A DNA stretch of 64,000 nt from Streptomyces sp. LBL (GTDB lineage Bacteria; Actinomycetota; Actinomycetes; Streptomycetales; Streptomycetaceae): positions 62,001-126,000 of the forward strand of contig NZ_JARXYX010000028.1 of the NCBI RefSeq assembly GCF_029893585.1, read 5' to 3'. How positions within the stretch are numbered: the stretch's first letter is position 1; the number at the start of each line of letters is the position of its first letter. Both the position numbers and the translations under genes were made by a program. The notes under the pieces are model-generated. The model was not told the origin of the DNA. It made no database searches and was given only the letters and a program-made list of their open reading frames with translations. This document shows positions 1 through 7,767 of the stretch, in pieces.

Positions 1-825
1 GAACCGCTCCTGCATGCGCGGCGCCACGATCACCGAGAACACGGCGAGCAGCACACCCCAGGCGAAGAACACGGCACCCGACTTGTACGGGGTCATGTTC
101 AGCACGAACGGGGTGAAGGCCAGCACGGTGAAGAACGTGTAGTTGTAGAAGAAGGCCGAGGCGGCGACGGAGGCGAGGCCGCCGTGGCCGAGCGCCCTGA
201 CCGGGTCGAGCAGCGAGGTCTTCCGTGCCGGCTTCGGCTGCTCCTTCAGGAACGCCGTGATGCACAGGAAGCCGATCGCCATCAGGAACGCGGTGCCGAA
301 GAAGGGGTAGCGCCAGCTGGCGTCACCGAGCAGTGCGCCCAGCAGGGGGCCGCACGCCATGCCGAGGCCGAGGGCGGACTCGTACAGCAGGATCGCGGCC
401 GCGCTGCCCCCGGCCGCCGAGCCGACGATGACCGCGAGGGCCGTCGAGACGAACAGCGCGTTGCCGAGGCCCCAGCCGGCCCGGAAGCCGACGAGTTCGG
501 CGACCGAGTTCGAGGTGCCCGCGAGGCCCGCGAAGACCACCACCAGTGCGAGGCCGAGCAGCAGGGTCTTGCGGCCGCCGATGCGGCTGGAGACGAAGCC
601 GGTGACCAGCATCGCGATCGCGGTGATCAGGAAGTACGAGGTGAAGAGCAGCGAGACCTGGCTGGCGGTGGCGTGCAGGCCCGAGGCGATGGACGGCAGA
701 ATCGGGTCGACGAGTCCGATGCCCATGAAGGCGACGACGGACGCGCCGGCGGTCGCCCACACCGCCTTGGGCTGTCGCAGGATGCTGCCGGCTCCTGCGT
801 CGAAGGGGTCCTGGCTGGCTCCCAT
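1..825 (-). CDS. MFS transporter (C-terminal part beyond the window)
   Basis: Major facilitator superfamily permease, probably a drug or metabolite exporter. The 275 visible residues begin with MGASQDPFDAGAG and run into a first membrane helix containing AVWATAGASVVAFMGIGLVD. The loop between helices 2 and 3 has the antiporter-type GFVSSRIGGRK sequence, and six or more further hydrophobic segments follow. The reading frame is open to the left edge, so the C-terminal end is missing. The ATG at 825 is preceded on the minus strand by GGGAGAA at suitable spacing. A perfect palindrome lies about 50 bases upstream. The substrate cannot be told from sequence. Confidence 0.9.
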   Translation of the reverse strand, partial: MGASQDPFDAGAGSILRQPKAVWATAGASVVAFMGIGLVDPILPSIASGLHATASQVSLLFTSYFLITAIAMLVTGFVSSRIGGRKTLLLGLALVVVFAGLAGTSNSVAELVGFRAGWGLGNALFVSTALAVIVGSAAGGSAAAILLYESALGLGMACGPLLGALLGDASWRYPFFGTAFLMAIGFLCITAFLKEQPKPARKTSLLDPVRALGHGGLASVAASAFFYNYTFFTVLAFTPFVLNMTPYKSGAVFFAWGVLLAVFSVIVAPRMQERF

Positions 826-872
826 CACGTTCTCCCATCCCGACGAAGATAGTTGGTATATGCACACAGTAG

Positions 873-885
873 TTAGCTCAGCTAA
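873..885. promoter_or_regulatory. Palindromic operator candidate upstream of the MFS gene
   Basis: TTAGCT-C-AGCTAA is a perfect 6-1-6 inverted repeat in a locally AT-rich stretch, 48 bases upstream of the exporter start. Exporter genes are commonly controlled by MarR- or TetR-type repressors at such sites. No regulator gene lies beside it here, so the binding protein is unknown. Confidence 0.45.
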
Positions 886-912
886 TTAATGCAAGCTACA
901 TCTAATTTTTCC

Positions 913-995
913 TGGTGGGTGCTGGTGGGAGCGGTGATGGGTGATGGTGGGCGACGGTGGGCGGTGATGGGCGACGGTGGGCGGTGGTGGGCGGT
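913..995. repeat. Degenerate GGTGGGCG/GGTGATGG tandem repeat
   Basis: About ten copies of an 8-base unit, GGTGGGCG alternating with GGTGATGG and GCGACGGT, lie between the MFS promoter side and the DUF6758 gene. All guanine runs are on the plus strand. No function is evident; slippage-prone sequence or a guanine-rich structure are the obvious possibilities. Confidence 0.6.
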
Positions 996-1057
996 CTCGG
1001 TCCGGACAGGTGATCGTCCCTTGACGTGGCGGCGCAGGGGTAGGACCGTGGGGCCCT

Positions 1058-1699
1058 ATGAGGGGCGAACCCAGTTGCCCGAAGTGCGGTGGCCGGGTCA
1101 GGGCTCCCGGACTTTTCGCCGATGCCTGGCAGTGTGCTGTGCACGGCACCGTGCATCCGGTGCAACCCGTGATCCCGCCCAGCGTCGAGGCCCTCGGAGT
1201 CGTGGTGCGCCGCACCCAGGTGCCGGTGTGGATGCCGTGGCCGCTGCCGGTCGGCTGGCTGTTCACGGGCGTGGCCTGCGCGGGTGACGACCGCAGCGGC
1301 GGCCGTGCGACGGCGGTGGCCTGCACCGGACCCGGGCCGCTCGGCGGTGTGGGCGAACTGATCCTGGTGGCCGAGGAACTCGGCGTCGGCCTCGGCGCGC
1401 GGTACGCGGGCATCGACGGGCCGGACCCCGGGCCGTACGTGAGCGTGGAGAAGCCTCCGCAGGCAAAGGTGCTGGCCGCCGGTCGCCCGACTCCGCTGTG
1501 GAACGTCGCCGGTGCGCCCGACGATCGCGCGGTCTTCGCGGGGGAGGCGCTCGGGCTGTGGTTGTGGGCGGTGGTGTGGCCCGAGCAGTCGGGGCTGTTG
1601 ATGTACGACGAACTGGTGCTGACGGATCTCCGGGACGCGGGTGCCGAGCTGGACCTGGTTCCGTGCGGGGCGCTGTCGCCGCTCTTGCTGAAGCCGTGA
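1058..1699 (+). CDS. DUF6758 family protein
   Basis: Conserved Streptomyces protein of 213 residues and unknown function. The N-terminus carries a zinc-ribbon-like CPKC (C7, C10) followed by WQCAVHGTVHP (C26, H29), which could bind a metal. The remainder is a soluble domain rich in glycine and tryptophan (WMPWPLPVGW, LGLWLWAVVWPEQ). The ATG at 1058 has only a poor ribosome-binding site. It lies upstream of the PHP gene in the same orientation with a 196-base gap, so co-transcription is possible. The DUF6758 name is my recognition of the sequence and was not checked. Confidence 0.8.
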   Translation: MRGEPSCPKCGGRVRAPGLFADAWQCAVHGTVHPVQPVIPPSVEALGVVVRRTQVPVWMPWPLPVGWLFTGVACAGDDRSGGRATAVACTGPGPLGGVGELILVAEELGVGLGARYAGIDGPDPGPYVSVEKPPQAKVLAAGRPTPLWNVAGAPDDRAVFAGEALGLWLWAVVWPEQSGLLMYDELVLTDLRDAGAELDLVPCGALSPLLLKP

Positions 1700-1895
1700 T
1701 GCTCCACCGGTCGGGGCGAGTCTTGTAGGGGGCGCTGGCCCTGTGCGGGTGTGACGAGGGGGTCCGGAAAATCCGGTTATCCTTGAGCGTCCAGTGCAGT
1801 CCGGTCCGGCCCAGATCCGTGCAGTCGGGTTCCGTCCCGTCCGGTTCCGTCCAGATCTGTCCAGTTCCATCCCGTCATCGCTTGGAGTCCGCGCT

Positions 1896-2753
1896 GTGCG
1901 CATCGATCTGCACTGCCACTCCACCGCTTCCGACGGTACGGACAGCCCCGCCGAGTTGGTGCGGAATGCCGCCGCGGCTGGTCTGGACGTCGTCGCGCTG
2001 ACCGATCACGACACCACGCGCGGCTACGCCGAGGCGATCGCGGCGTTGCCGGCGGGGCTCACGCTGGTCACCGGGGCCGAGCTGTCCTGTCGTGTCGACG
2101 GGATCAGCATGCACATGCTTGCGTACCTGTTCGACCCCGAGGAACCGGCGTTGCTCGCCGAGCGTGAACTGGTGCGGGACGACCGGGTGCCGCGGGCGCG
2201 GGGTATGGTCGCCCGCCTTCAGGAACTGGGCGTGCCGGTCACCTGGGAGCAGGTGGCCCGGATCGCGGGTGACGGTTCCGTGGGCCGTCCGCATGTGGCG
2301 ACCGCGCTTGTCGAACTCGGGGTCGTACCGACCGTGGACGACGCCTTCACCGTTGACTGGCTGGCCGACGGCGGCCGGGTCTTCGTGGAGAAGCACGAGA
2401 GCGACCCCTTCGAGGCGATCCGGCTGGTCAAGGGTGCCGGCGGGGTCGCGGTGTTCGCGCACCCGGCGGCCTCCAAGCGGGGACGTACGGTGCCGGAGTC
2501 GGCGATCGCCGAGATGGCGGCGGCCGGGCTGGACGGTATCGAGGTCGACCACATGGACCACGACGCGGACACGCGGGCGCGACTGCGGGGACTGGCCGAG
2601 GAACTGGGGCTGCTGGTCACGGGCTCCTCGGACTACCACGGCAGCCGCAAGACCGTCTCGCTCGGCGCGTACACGACCGACCCCGAGGTCTACGGAGAGA
2701 TCACGCGGCGTGCCACGGGGGCGTTCCCGGTGCCGGGGGCCAGCGGAGCCTGA
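1896..2753 (+). CDS. PHP domain phosphoesterase
   Basis: PHP (polymerase and histidinol phosphatase) family metal-dependent phosphoesterase of 285 residues; relatives hydrolyse nucleotide or other phosphate esters, some as 3',5'-nucleotide phosphatases. The metal-binding signatures are visible: IDLHCHSTASDG at the N-terminus (H6, H8), LTDHDT near residue 36, FAHPAA near 190 and a C-terminal SSDYHG. The GTG at 1896 was chosen because GGAG sits 8 bases upstream and the conserved RIDLHCH begins immediately after it. The frame is open further upstream but that stretch is repetitive (GTCCGGTTCC-like) and lies outside the fold. Substrate not determined. Confidence 0.9.
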   Translation: MRIDLHCHSTASDGTDSPAELVRNAAAAGLDVVALTDHDTTRGYAEAIAALPAGLTLVTGAELSCRVDGISMHMLAYLFDPEEPALLAERELVRDDRVPRARGMVARLQELGVPVTWEQVARIAGDGSVGRPHVATALVELGVVPTVDDAFTVDWLADGGRVFVEKHESDPFEAIRLVKGAGGVAVFAHPAASKRGRTVPESAIAEMAAAGLDGIEVDHMDHDADTRARLRGLAEELGLLVTGSSDYHGSRKTVSLGAYTTDPEVYGEITRRATGAFPVPGASGA

Positions 2754-2765
2754 GGTCCACCTGTC

Positions 2766-2890
2766 GCGCGTTCACGTCTTTCCGTACCTCCGCAGCCTTC
2801 CGTGCCTCCACGTTCCGTACGTCCACGTCTTTTCGCACATCCACGTCTTTTCGCACGTCCGCATCCTTCCGTACGTCCGCCTCTTTCCGT
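2766..2890. repeat. 18-bp degenerate tandem repeat between PHP and marC genes
   Basis: About seven units of 18 bases (one of 15) follow the pattern TACGTCCACGTCTTTTCG, with variants such as CACATCCACGTCTTTTCG and TACGTCCGCCTCTTTCCG. They fill nearly the whole intergenic space. One strand is strongly pyrimidine-rich. The minus strand is open and would encode a (D-V-R-K-D-V)n-like repeat, but I see no sign that it is a gene. Confidence 0.8.
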
Positions 2891-2907
2891 AACTCCGCAA
2901 GGCCTCC

Positions 2908-3513
2908 ATGTTCGACGTCGCCGTCTTCGGCTCCCTGTTCCTGACCCTCTTTGTCATCATGGATCCCCCTGGGATCACCCCGATCTTCCTCGCGCTGACC
3001 GCCGGCCGCCCCGCCAAGGTGCAGAAGCGGATGGCGTTCCAGGCTGTCTGCGTGGCCGGCGGTGTGATCACCGTGTTCGGGCTCCTCGGGCATCAGATCC
3101 TCGACTACCTGCATGTCTCCGTACCCGCGCTGATGATCGCGGGCGGGCTGCTGCTCCTGCTGATTGCGTTGGACCTGCTCACCGGCAAGACGGACGAGCC
3201 GAAGCAGACCAAGGACGTCAACGTGGCGCTCGTACCGCTGGGCATGCCGCTGCTGGCCGGGCCGGGCGCCATCGTGTCGGTGATCCTGGCGGTGCAGAAG
3301 GCCGGCGGTGTGGCGAGCCAGCTGTCGGTGTGGTCGGCGATCCTCGCCATCCATGTCGTGCTGTGGCTGGTGATGCGCTACTCGCTGCTGATCATCCGGG
3401 TCATCAAGGACGGCGGCGTGGTCCTGGTGACCCGGCTCGCGGGCATGATGCTCTCCGCGATCGCCGTGCAGCAGATCATCAACGGGGTCACGCAGGTGAT
3501 CCGGGGGAGCTGA
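2908..3513 (+). CDS. MarC family integral membrane protein
   Basis: Membrane protein of 201 residues, the usual MarC/YhgN size, with about six hydrophobic helices. The family signatures are present: FVIMDPPGITPIFLALT near the N-terminus and VPLGMPLLAGPGAIVSVIL in the middle. MarC proteins are inner-membrane proteins of unsettled function, once wrongly linked to multiple antibiotic resistance. The start follows a weak AAGG and the 18-bp repeat tract. A strong hairpin terminator follows directly. Confidence 0.92.
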   Translation: MFDVAVFGSLFLTLFVIMDPPGITPIFLALTAGRPAKVQKRMAFQAVCVAGGVITVFGLLGHQILDYLHVSVPALMIAGGLLLLLIALDLLTGKTDEPKQTKDVNVALVPLGMPLLAGPGAIVSVILAVQKAGGVASQLSVWSAILAIHVVLWLVMRYSLLIIRVIKDGGVVLVTRLAGMMLSAIAVQQIINGVTQVIRGS

Positions 3514-3531
3514 GCCCTGGCGCGACACGCA

Positions 3532-3565
3532 GAACCCCCACCGGCATCGGTGCCGGCGGGGGTTC
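3532..3565. terminator. Bidirectional terminator between marC and the convergent small gene
   Basis: GAACCCCC-a-CCGGCA pairs with TGCCGG-c-GGGGGTTC around a short TCGG loop. It sits between two convergent genes and could serve both. Confidence 0.8.
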
Positions 3566-3589
3566 CCAAACATGTAGAGGGATCCTGGG

Positions 3590-3742
3590 TTACGAGGCCG
3601 AGGTCTCGGCCGGGCGGATCCACAGCCGCTGCCCGATCGCGGCAGCCTGCTGAACGATACGGTTGACGGAGGCGGCGTCTACGACGGTGCTGTCCACGGG
3701 CGTGCCGTCGACATCGTCGAGTCGCATGATTTCGAAGCGCAT
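3590..3742 (-). CDS. Conserved 50-residue Streptomyces protein
   Basis: Small soluble protein beginning MRFEIMRLDDVDG and ending LWIRPAETSAS. The ATG at 3742 has an excellent GGGAGAA ribosome-binding site, and the frame is compact and charged, which supports a real gene despite its size. I recognise it as a small protein commonly found here in Streptomyces, but no function is known to me. No membrane segment or metal motif is visible. Confidence 0.7.
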   Translation of the reverse strand: MRFEIMRLDDVDGTPVDSTVVDAASVNRIVQQAAAIGQRLWIRPAETSAS

Positions 3743-3839
3743 TGGCTTCTCCCTTCGTCTGGTCATCCTCCTGAGGAGAACTACTTTTTGGCGGATGGTC
3801 CACGGAGCGTCGGTGCCCCCTGTTCCATCTCTAGTCAAC

Positions 3840-3900
3840 GGGGCGCTTGTTACAAACATTCCCTACGCTAAGGAAATTTTTCGAACGGCTAATTACTGAC
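3840..3900. promoter_or_regulatory. AT-rich divergent promoter region
   Basis: An unusually AT-rich stretch for this genome (GTTACAAACATTCCC, then GGAAATTTTTCG and CTAATTACTGACC) lies between the minus-strand 50-residue gene and the plus-strand NYN gene. It very likely contains both divergent promoters. I cannot assign hexamers with confidence. Confidence 0.45.
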
Positions 3901-3975
3901 CGGTAAGCGGTGCGGACGGGGAGCGTCGGGGGACTGACCGGGAGCAGTTGTGTTCGCAGCGTGACCGCCGGGACA

Positions 3976-4878
3976 ATGGAGGCGATGAACGACGACCTCA
4001 CGGCCCTCAGCGCCCGCATCGACCGCACCAACGAGCTGCTCCAGCGCATGCTCGCCGAGGTGGCGAAGACGCCCTCGACGCATGCCATCTTCGTCGACGC
4101 GGGATACCTTTACGCGGCCGCGGGACGCCTCGTGGCCGGCACGGAGGACCGCCGCTCCTTCGAGCTCGACACCGAGGGCCTGATCGAGGCGCTCATCGAC
4201 CGGGCCCGCACGATCTTCGCGGACAGCCGTCTGCTCAGGGTCTACTGGTACGACGGTGCGAGACGCCGCATCCACACCGCCGAACAGCAGTCGATCGCCG
4301 AACTCCCGGACGTGAAGGTCCGGTTGGGTAATCTGAACGCCAACAACCAGCAGAAGGGCGTCGACTCCCTCATCCGCTCCGACCTGGAGTCCCTCGCCCG
4401 GCACCGCGCCATCAGCGACGCGGCCCTGCTGGGCGGCGACGAGGACCTGGTCTCGGCGGTGGAGGCGGCCCAGGGATACGGCGCTCGCGTCCACCTCTGG
4501 GGCATCGAGGCACCCGAGGGCCGCAACCAGGCCGAGCCTCTGCTCTGGGAGGTCGACAGCCAGCGCACCTTCGACCTCGACTTCTTCAAGCCGTACGTCT
4601 CCCGGCGCACGGCCCCCGCCTACGAGGCCGCGGCGGTCCGCCCGACCCGCGAGGACGTCCGGTTCGTGGGCGCACAGATCGCGGCGAAGTGGCTGGCGGC
4701 GCGGGGCCGCGAGACGCTGGTGGAACTGCTGCCGGGGCATCCGTACCTGCCGGGGTCGGTGGACCAGGACCTCCTGGTGGAGGCGGAAGGCCTGCTGCAG
4801 TACTCGCTCCGCGGCCACTCGGACCTGCGCCGGTCCCTGCGGGACGGCTTCTGGGAGCACCTGCGGACGCTGTACTGA
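3976..4878 (+). CDS. NYN domain-containing protein (predicted RNase)
   Basis: Predicted PIN-like/NYN nuclease of 300 residues. The N-terminal region, after a short helical lead (LTALSARIDRTNELLQRML), has HAIFVDAGYLYAAAGR with the first acidic metal ligand, RVYWYDGA, QKGVDSLIRSDLESLA and LLGGDEDLVSAVEAA, which supply the conserved aspartates of NYN nucleases. A C-terminal domain of about 90 residues follows. The ATG at 3976 is used here; ATG 3985 is also in frame but GGAGG lies only 2 bases before it. NYN proteins act on RNA, but the target of this one is unknown. Confidence 0.85.
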   Translation: MEAMNDDLTALSARIDRTNELLQRMLAEVAKTPSTHAIFVDAGYLYAAAGRLVAGTEDRRSFELDTEGLIEALIDRARTIFADSRLLRVYWYDGARRRIHTAEQQSIAELPDVKVRLGNLNANNQQKGVDSLIRSDLESLARHRAISDAALLGGDEDLVSAVEAAQGYGARVHLWGIEAPEGRNQAEPLLWEVDSQRTFDLDFFKPYVSRRTAPAYEAAAVRPTREDVRFVGAQIAAKWLAARGRETLVELLPGHPYLPGSVDQDLLVEAEGLLQYSLRGHSDLRRSLRDGFWEHLRTLY

Positions 4879-4884
4879 CGGGGG

Positions 4885-4985
4885 TCCGCGGCGGACGCCG
4901 TACAACCCGGGTTCGGGTCGCCGTACTGACCGGGTTCGTGGCGGACGCCGTACCAGCCGAAGGTTCGTGGCGGACGCCGTACTAA
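4885..4985. repeat. Tandem repeat between convergent genes
   Basis: Three to four copies of a unit of roughly 30-35 bases containing GGGTTCGTGGCGGACGCCGT lie after the NYN stop codon. The last copies touch the 3' end of the minus-strand hydrolase gene. The unit includes the partly self-complementary GGCGGACGCC, so the tract could fold and stop transcription from both sides. Confidence 0.65.
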
Positions 4986-5926
4986 CCGGGTTCGCGCCGG
5001 GTGCCGTCCGCACCGTTCTCGCGACTGTTCTCGCGCTGTATACCGTCCTCACCGTTCTCGCGCTGGACGCCGTCCCAGAAGTCGGCGAGGGTGCGGGCGG
5101 TCGGGAAGGGCTGGTCGGTGTTGGGGGAGTGCTCGGCGCCGGGGACGACCGTCCGGCGCGCCCTGAGTCGTACGGCCATGCCGTCGAGGAGTGCCACCGG
5201 CCAGGTGTCGTCGCGGGCGCCGGACAGCACGTGGAACGGCAGCGGGACGGTGGCGAGTTCGGCGACCCGGTCGGGCTCGGTGCACAACTGGCGGCCCGTC
5301 GCGAGGAGTTGAGCGGGCTTGGTGCCCAGCCAACGGCGGCGCAGTTGGTCCGCGTCGCCGATGCCGACGGCGGGGCCACCGACCTCCTCCGGCGGCCCCA
5401 TGGCCTGGATGGCTTCCCACACCTTGGCCATGGTCATCACGGCGAGCGCGTCCCGCAGCAGTTTCACGCGCTGCTGCTGGGAGTCGGAGATCCGCGCCGG
5501 GCCGGAGGACATGAGGGTGAGCGAGCGGAACGGGGAGCGGTCGAGCAGGACGGCCGCACGGGCGATCTGGCCGCCGAGCGAGTGCCCGAGCAGATGCACG
5601 GGCGGCCCGACGGCCTCGGCCTGCGCGAGCACGTCCCGCGCCAACTGGTCCCGGGCATAGGCCGACTCGTCGTCCTGGGGCCCGTCCGACTCGAACTGCC
5701 CCCGCCCGTCCACGGCCACGACCCGATATCCCCGCGCCGCGAGCGGCTCGTGCAGCAGCGTGAAGTCCTCCTTGCTGCCGGTGAACCCGGGCAGCATCAA
5801 CACGGTCCCCTTCCCCTCGACACCATCGGCCACGGGTGAGTCCACGACGGCGAACTCACCGCGTGCGGTGCGCAGAGGGTAGGCGCGGGCGCCGGGGGGC
5901 GGGGTGAAGGAGACGCGACGGCTCAC
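4982..5926 (-). CDS. Alpha/beta hydrolase
   Basis: Cytoplasmic alpha/beta-hydrolase of 314 residues. The oxyanion loop PGFTG (46-50), the nucleophile elbow GHSLGG with Ser116, an acid at Asp239/240 (GARDDTW) and the catalytic His266 (GAEHSP) are all present. The C-terminal tail (QRENGEDGIQRENSREN) is a low-complexity repeat generated by repeated DNA. The GTG at 5926 was chosen because the upstream open frame is only proline- and asparagine-rich repeat. There is no clear ribosome-binding site, so translation may be leaderless. Substrate unknown. Confidence 0.85.
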   Translation of the reverse strand: MSRRVSFTPPPGARAYPLRTARGEFAVVDSPVADGVEGKGTVLMLPGFTGSKEDFTLLHEPLAARGYRVVAVDGRGQFESDGPQDDESAYARDQLARDVLAQAEAVGPPVHLLGHSLGGQIARAAVLLDRSPFRSLTLMSSGPARISDSQQQRVKLLRDALAVMTMAKVWEAIQAMGPPEEVGGPAVGIGDADQLRRRWLGTKPAQLLATGRQLCTEPDRVAELATVPLPFHVLSGARDDTWPVALLDGMAVRLRARRTVVPGAEHSPNTDQPFPTARTLADFWDGVQRENGEDGIQRENSRENGADGTRREPG

Positions 5927-6019
5927 GGGGGGAGGGTATCGGGTGGGCGGGGGGCGTGGCCGGGCGCCTGGGGTGGAGGGAGGAGGGGTTGGGGGTTGGG
6001 GCTTGAGGGGGCTTGAGGG

Positions 6020-6112
6020 CTTGGGAGAGTTGGAGGAGTTGGAGGAGTTGGAGGAGTTGGAGGAGTTGGAGGAGTTGGGAGAGTTGGGAGAGTTGGGGGA
6101 GTTGGGGGAGGG
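6020..6112. repeat. 9-bp GTTGGAGGA tandem array
   Basis: About ten copies of GTTGGAGGA or GTTGGGAGA/GTTGGGGGA lie upstream of the hydrolase start. In frame the array encodes (LEE)n on the plus strand and (NSS)n on the minus strand, but I regard neither as translated. It resembles a slippage-expanded microsatellite. Confidence 0.8.
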
Positions 6113-6128
6113 CTTGCGGCGGGGCCGG

Positions 6129-6890
6129 GTGATTCCTCTGTCCGCCCCGCCCTCGTCGTACACCGCAGCGGTCGAGCGGTACCTCACCGGCGCGGGCATC
6201 GCGAAGTCCTCCGCGCGGATCTACCGGATCTCGCTGACGACATGGAGATGGATGCTCGCCGGCGAACCGGCGCCGACCGGACTTGCCCGCCGGGGCGCGA
6301 AGCCGCCCGTCTTCCCCCTCACCGCGATCGACGACCCAGCCCTGCCCGAGGTGCTGGCCGAGCTGGCGGCAGCCCGCGCCGACGAGGTGCTGTGCCTGAA
6401 CGTGGAGGACCTATATCCGTAGGACAAGCGCGGCAGGATCACCGCCAAGGGCGGGGCAATCGAGTGGATTCACTGGCAGTCCGGCACCGCCCAGCTCCTG
6501 CCCCGACTGATCGCCCGTCGCACCCGCGGCCCGCTGTTCCTCACCGACCGCAAGGCCCCGGCCGGAACACCCACGCTGGACGTGTGCCCCAAGACCGGCC
6601 GGGCCCGGCTCTCCTATCGCCGGGCCGAGGAAATCTTCGAGGAGAAGACCCGGCTACTGGCCAACCCTCTCACCTCGCCCGAGGACATCGAGGACCTGGA
6701 CGGCTGGACGCTCCATCGGCTACGCCACAGTGCCCTGACACACGACGCGGAGGACGGCACCTCCACCCCGATGCTGCTGGCCTCCCGCCACGCATCCGTC
6801 CGATCCCTGGAACGCTACGCCCGCCCCAGCGTCGCCGCAGTCGCCCGGCACGTCGCCGAGCGCGACCCCGCCGCCCGCCGGAAGCGCTGA
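6129..6890 (+). pseudogene. Broken tyrosine recombinase/integrase
   Basis: Remnant of a phage- or element-type site-specific integrase. The first part, from a GTG, encodes a core-binding-like segment (YTAAVERYLTGAGIAKSSAR) and the start of the catalytic domain (ADEVLCLNVEDLYP). It ends at an in-frame TAG at about 6421 and continues in the same frame as DKRGRITAKGGAIEWIHW. The catalytic C-terminus keeps LHRLRHSALTH and LASRHASVRSLERYARPS, giving the R, H-x-x-R, H and Tyr pattern. The middle is shorter than in intact relatives, suggesting an internal deletion as well. It marks one edge of an accessory segment. Confidence 0.8.
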
Positions 6891-7064
6891 CGCCTCCAAG
6901 ATCAACTACTGTGACGAGCGGGCGCTGTCGCGAGGCGGGGAACGAGCCGAACGTAGGCAACCATCCCGACGGTTCTCACCAAGGTCTGGGGCGCCACGAC
7001 CACCGCGGCCGCAGCCGGGTCGTCCGGCATAGGCCGACGCCTCACCGAACCGCTGGCGTATCGC

Positions 7065-7628
7065 TTAGTGGGGCCTGAGTCCGTCGACGACGACGTCCAG
7101 CATGCGGTTCAGCTGGGGGCGCTGCTCGGGTGCGCCGGCCACGGAGAGCAGCCCGGCGAGGATGCCGCCCACGTCGGCCGGGTCGATGTCGCTGCGCAGT
7201 TCTCCTGCTGTGGCGCCGGCCTCGAGCATCATCGCCAGGACCTGCTGGACCTCGTCGCAGACCGGTCCGGTGCCGAAGCGGCCGGAAGCACTCATGGCGA
7301 CCAGGGCCTCGCAGATGCCGCGTCGTTCACCGGCCCAGTCGGCGAATCTGAGCATCCACGCGTGGAGGGCCTGGGCGGGCGGCTCGGTGGCCAGCAGGGT
7401 GCGCGCATCTTCGCGCAAGGGGCGGATCTGGTCCCGGTAGACCTCTTCGACCAGATCCTCACGGGTGGGGAAGTGCCGGTACAGGGTGGCGTTCCCCACT
7501 CCCGCGCGTTTGGCGATCGCGTCCAGCGAGATCCCGCGTCCGGACCCGAAGGCTTCAGCGGCCGTGGCGATGAGCTGCTCGCGGTTGCGCTGCGCGTCGG
7601 CGCGCAGGGTGCTGCGTGGAGGTGTCAT
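7065..7628 (-). CDS. TetR family repressor of the SDR/AKR cassette
   Basis: TetR-type regulator of 187 residues. The N-terminal helix-turn-helix is clear: LIATAAEAFGSGRGISLDAI then AKRAGVGNATLYRHFPTREDL, the canonical TetR recognition-helix pattern. The C-terminal ligand domain includes a TetR_C-like LRFADWAGERRG. It is divergent from an SDR gene across 139 bases that contain two GGGGA-n2-TCCCC palindromes, so it probably represses itself and the reductase genes. The ATG at 7628 starts at the conserved region with GAAGG close upstream. The open frame extends further but crosses the operators. Confidence 0.9.
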   Translation of the reverse strand: MTPPRSTLRADAQRNREQLIATAAEAFGSGRGISLDAIAKRAGVGNATLYRHFPTREDLVEEVYRDQIRPLREDARTLLATEPPAQALHAWMLRFADWAGERRGICEALVAMSASGRFGTGPVCDEVQQVLAMMLEAGATAGELRSDIDPADVGGILAGLLSVAGAPEQRPQLNRMLDVVVDGLRPH

Positions 7629-7672
7629 GACCTTCGCGATCGTGAGTGCCGGATGAGGCTCGGGAACGATTC

Positions 7673-7684
7673 GGGGATGTCCCC
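7673..7684. promoter_or_regulatory. Operator candidate, site 1
   Basis: GGGGA-TG-TCCCC is a perfect 5-2-5 inverted repeat in the divergent region upstream of the TetR gene. It shares its core with site 2. Confidence 0.6.
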
Positions 7685-7702
7685 AGTTCAGTGTACGGTG
7701 AG

Positions 7703-7726
7703 ACAAACGGGGAGTTCCCCGGTTGT
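7703..7726. promoter_or_regulatory. Operator candidate, site 2 (24-bp palindrome)
   Basis: A near-perfect palindrome of 24 bases with one mismatched pair and core CGGGGA-GT-TCCCCG, flanked by ACAA and TTGT. It lies about 42 bases before the SDR start. Its core repeats that of site 1, as expected for paired binding sites of the adjacent TetR protein. Confidence 0.7.
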
Positions 7727-7767
7727 GAAGCAGTCTCGCCCACTGCTTCAGCGACGAAAGGTTTGCC

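Noticed and set aside
889..1287. 132-codon frame from the GGTGGGCG repeat
   Set aside because: Starts within repeats and overlaps the DUF6758 gene in another frame; no family features.
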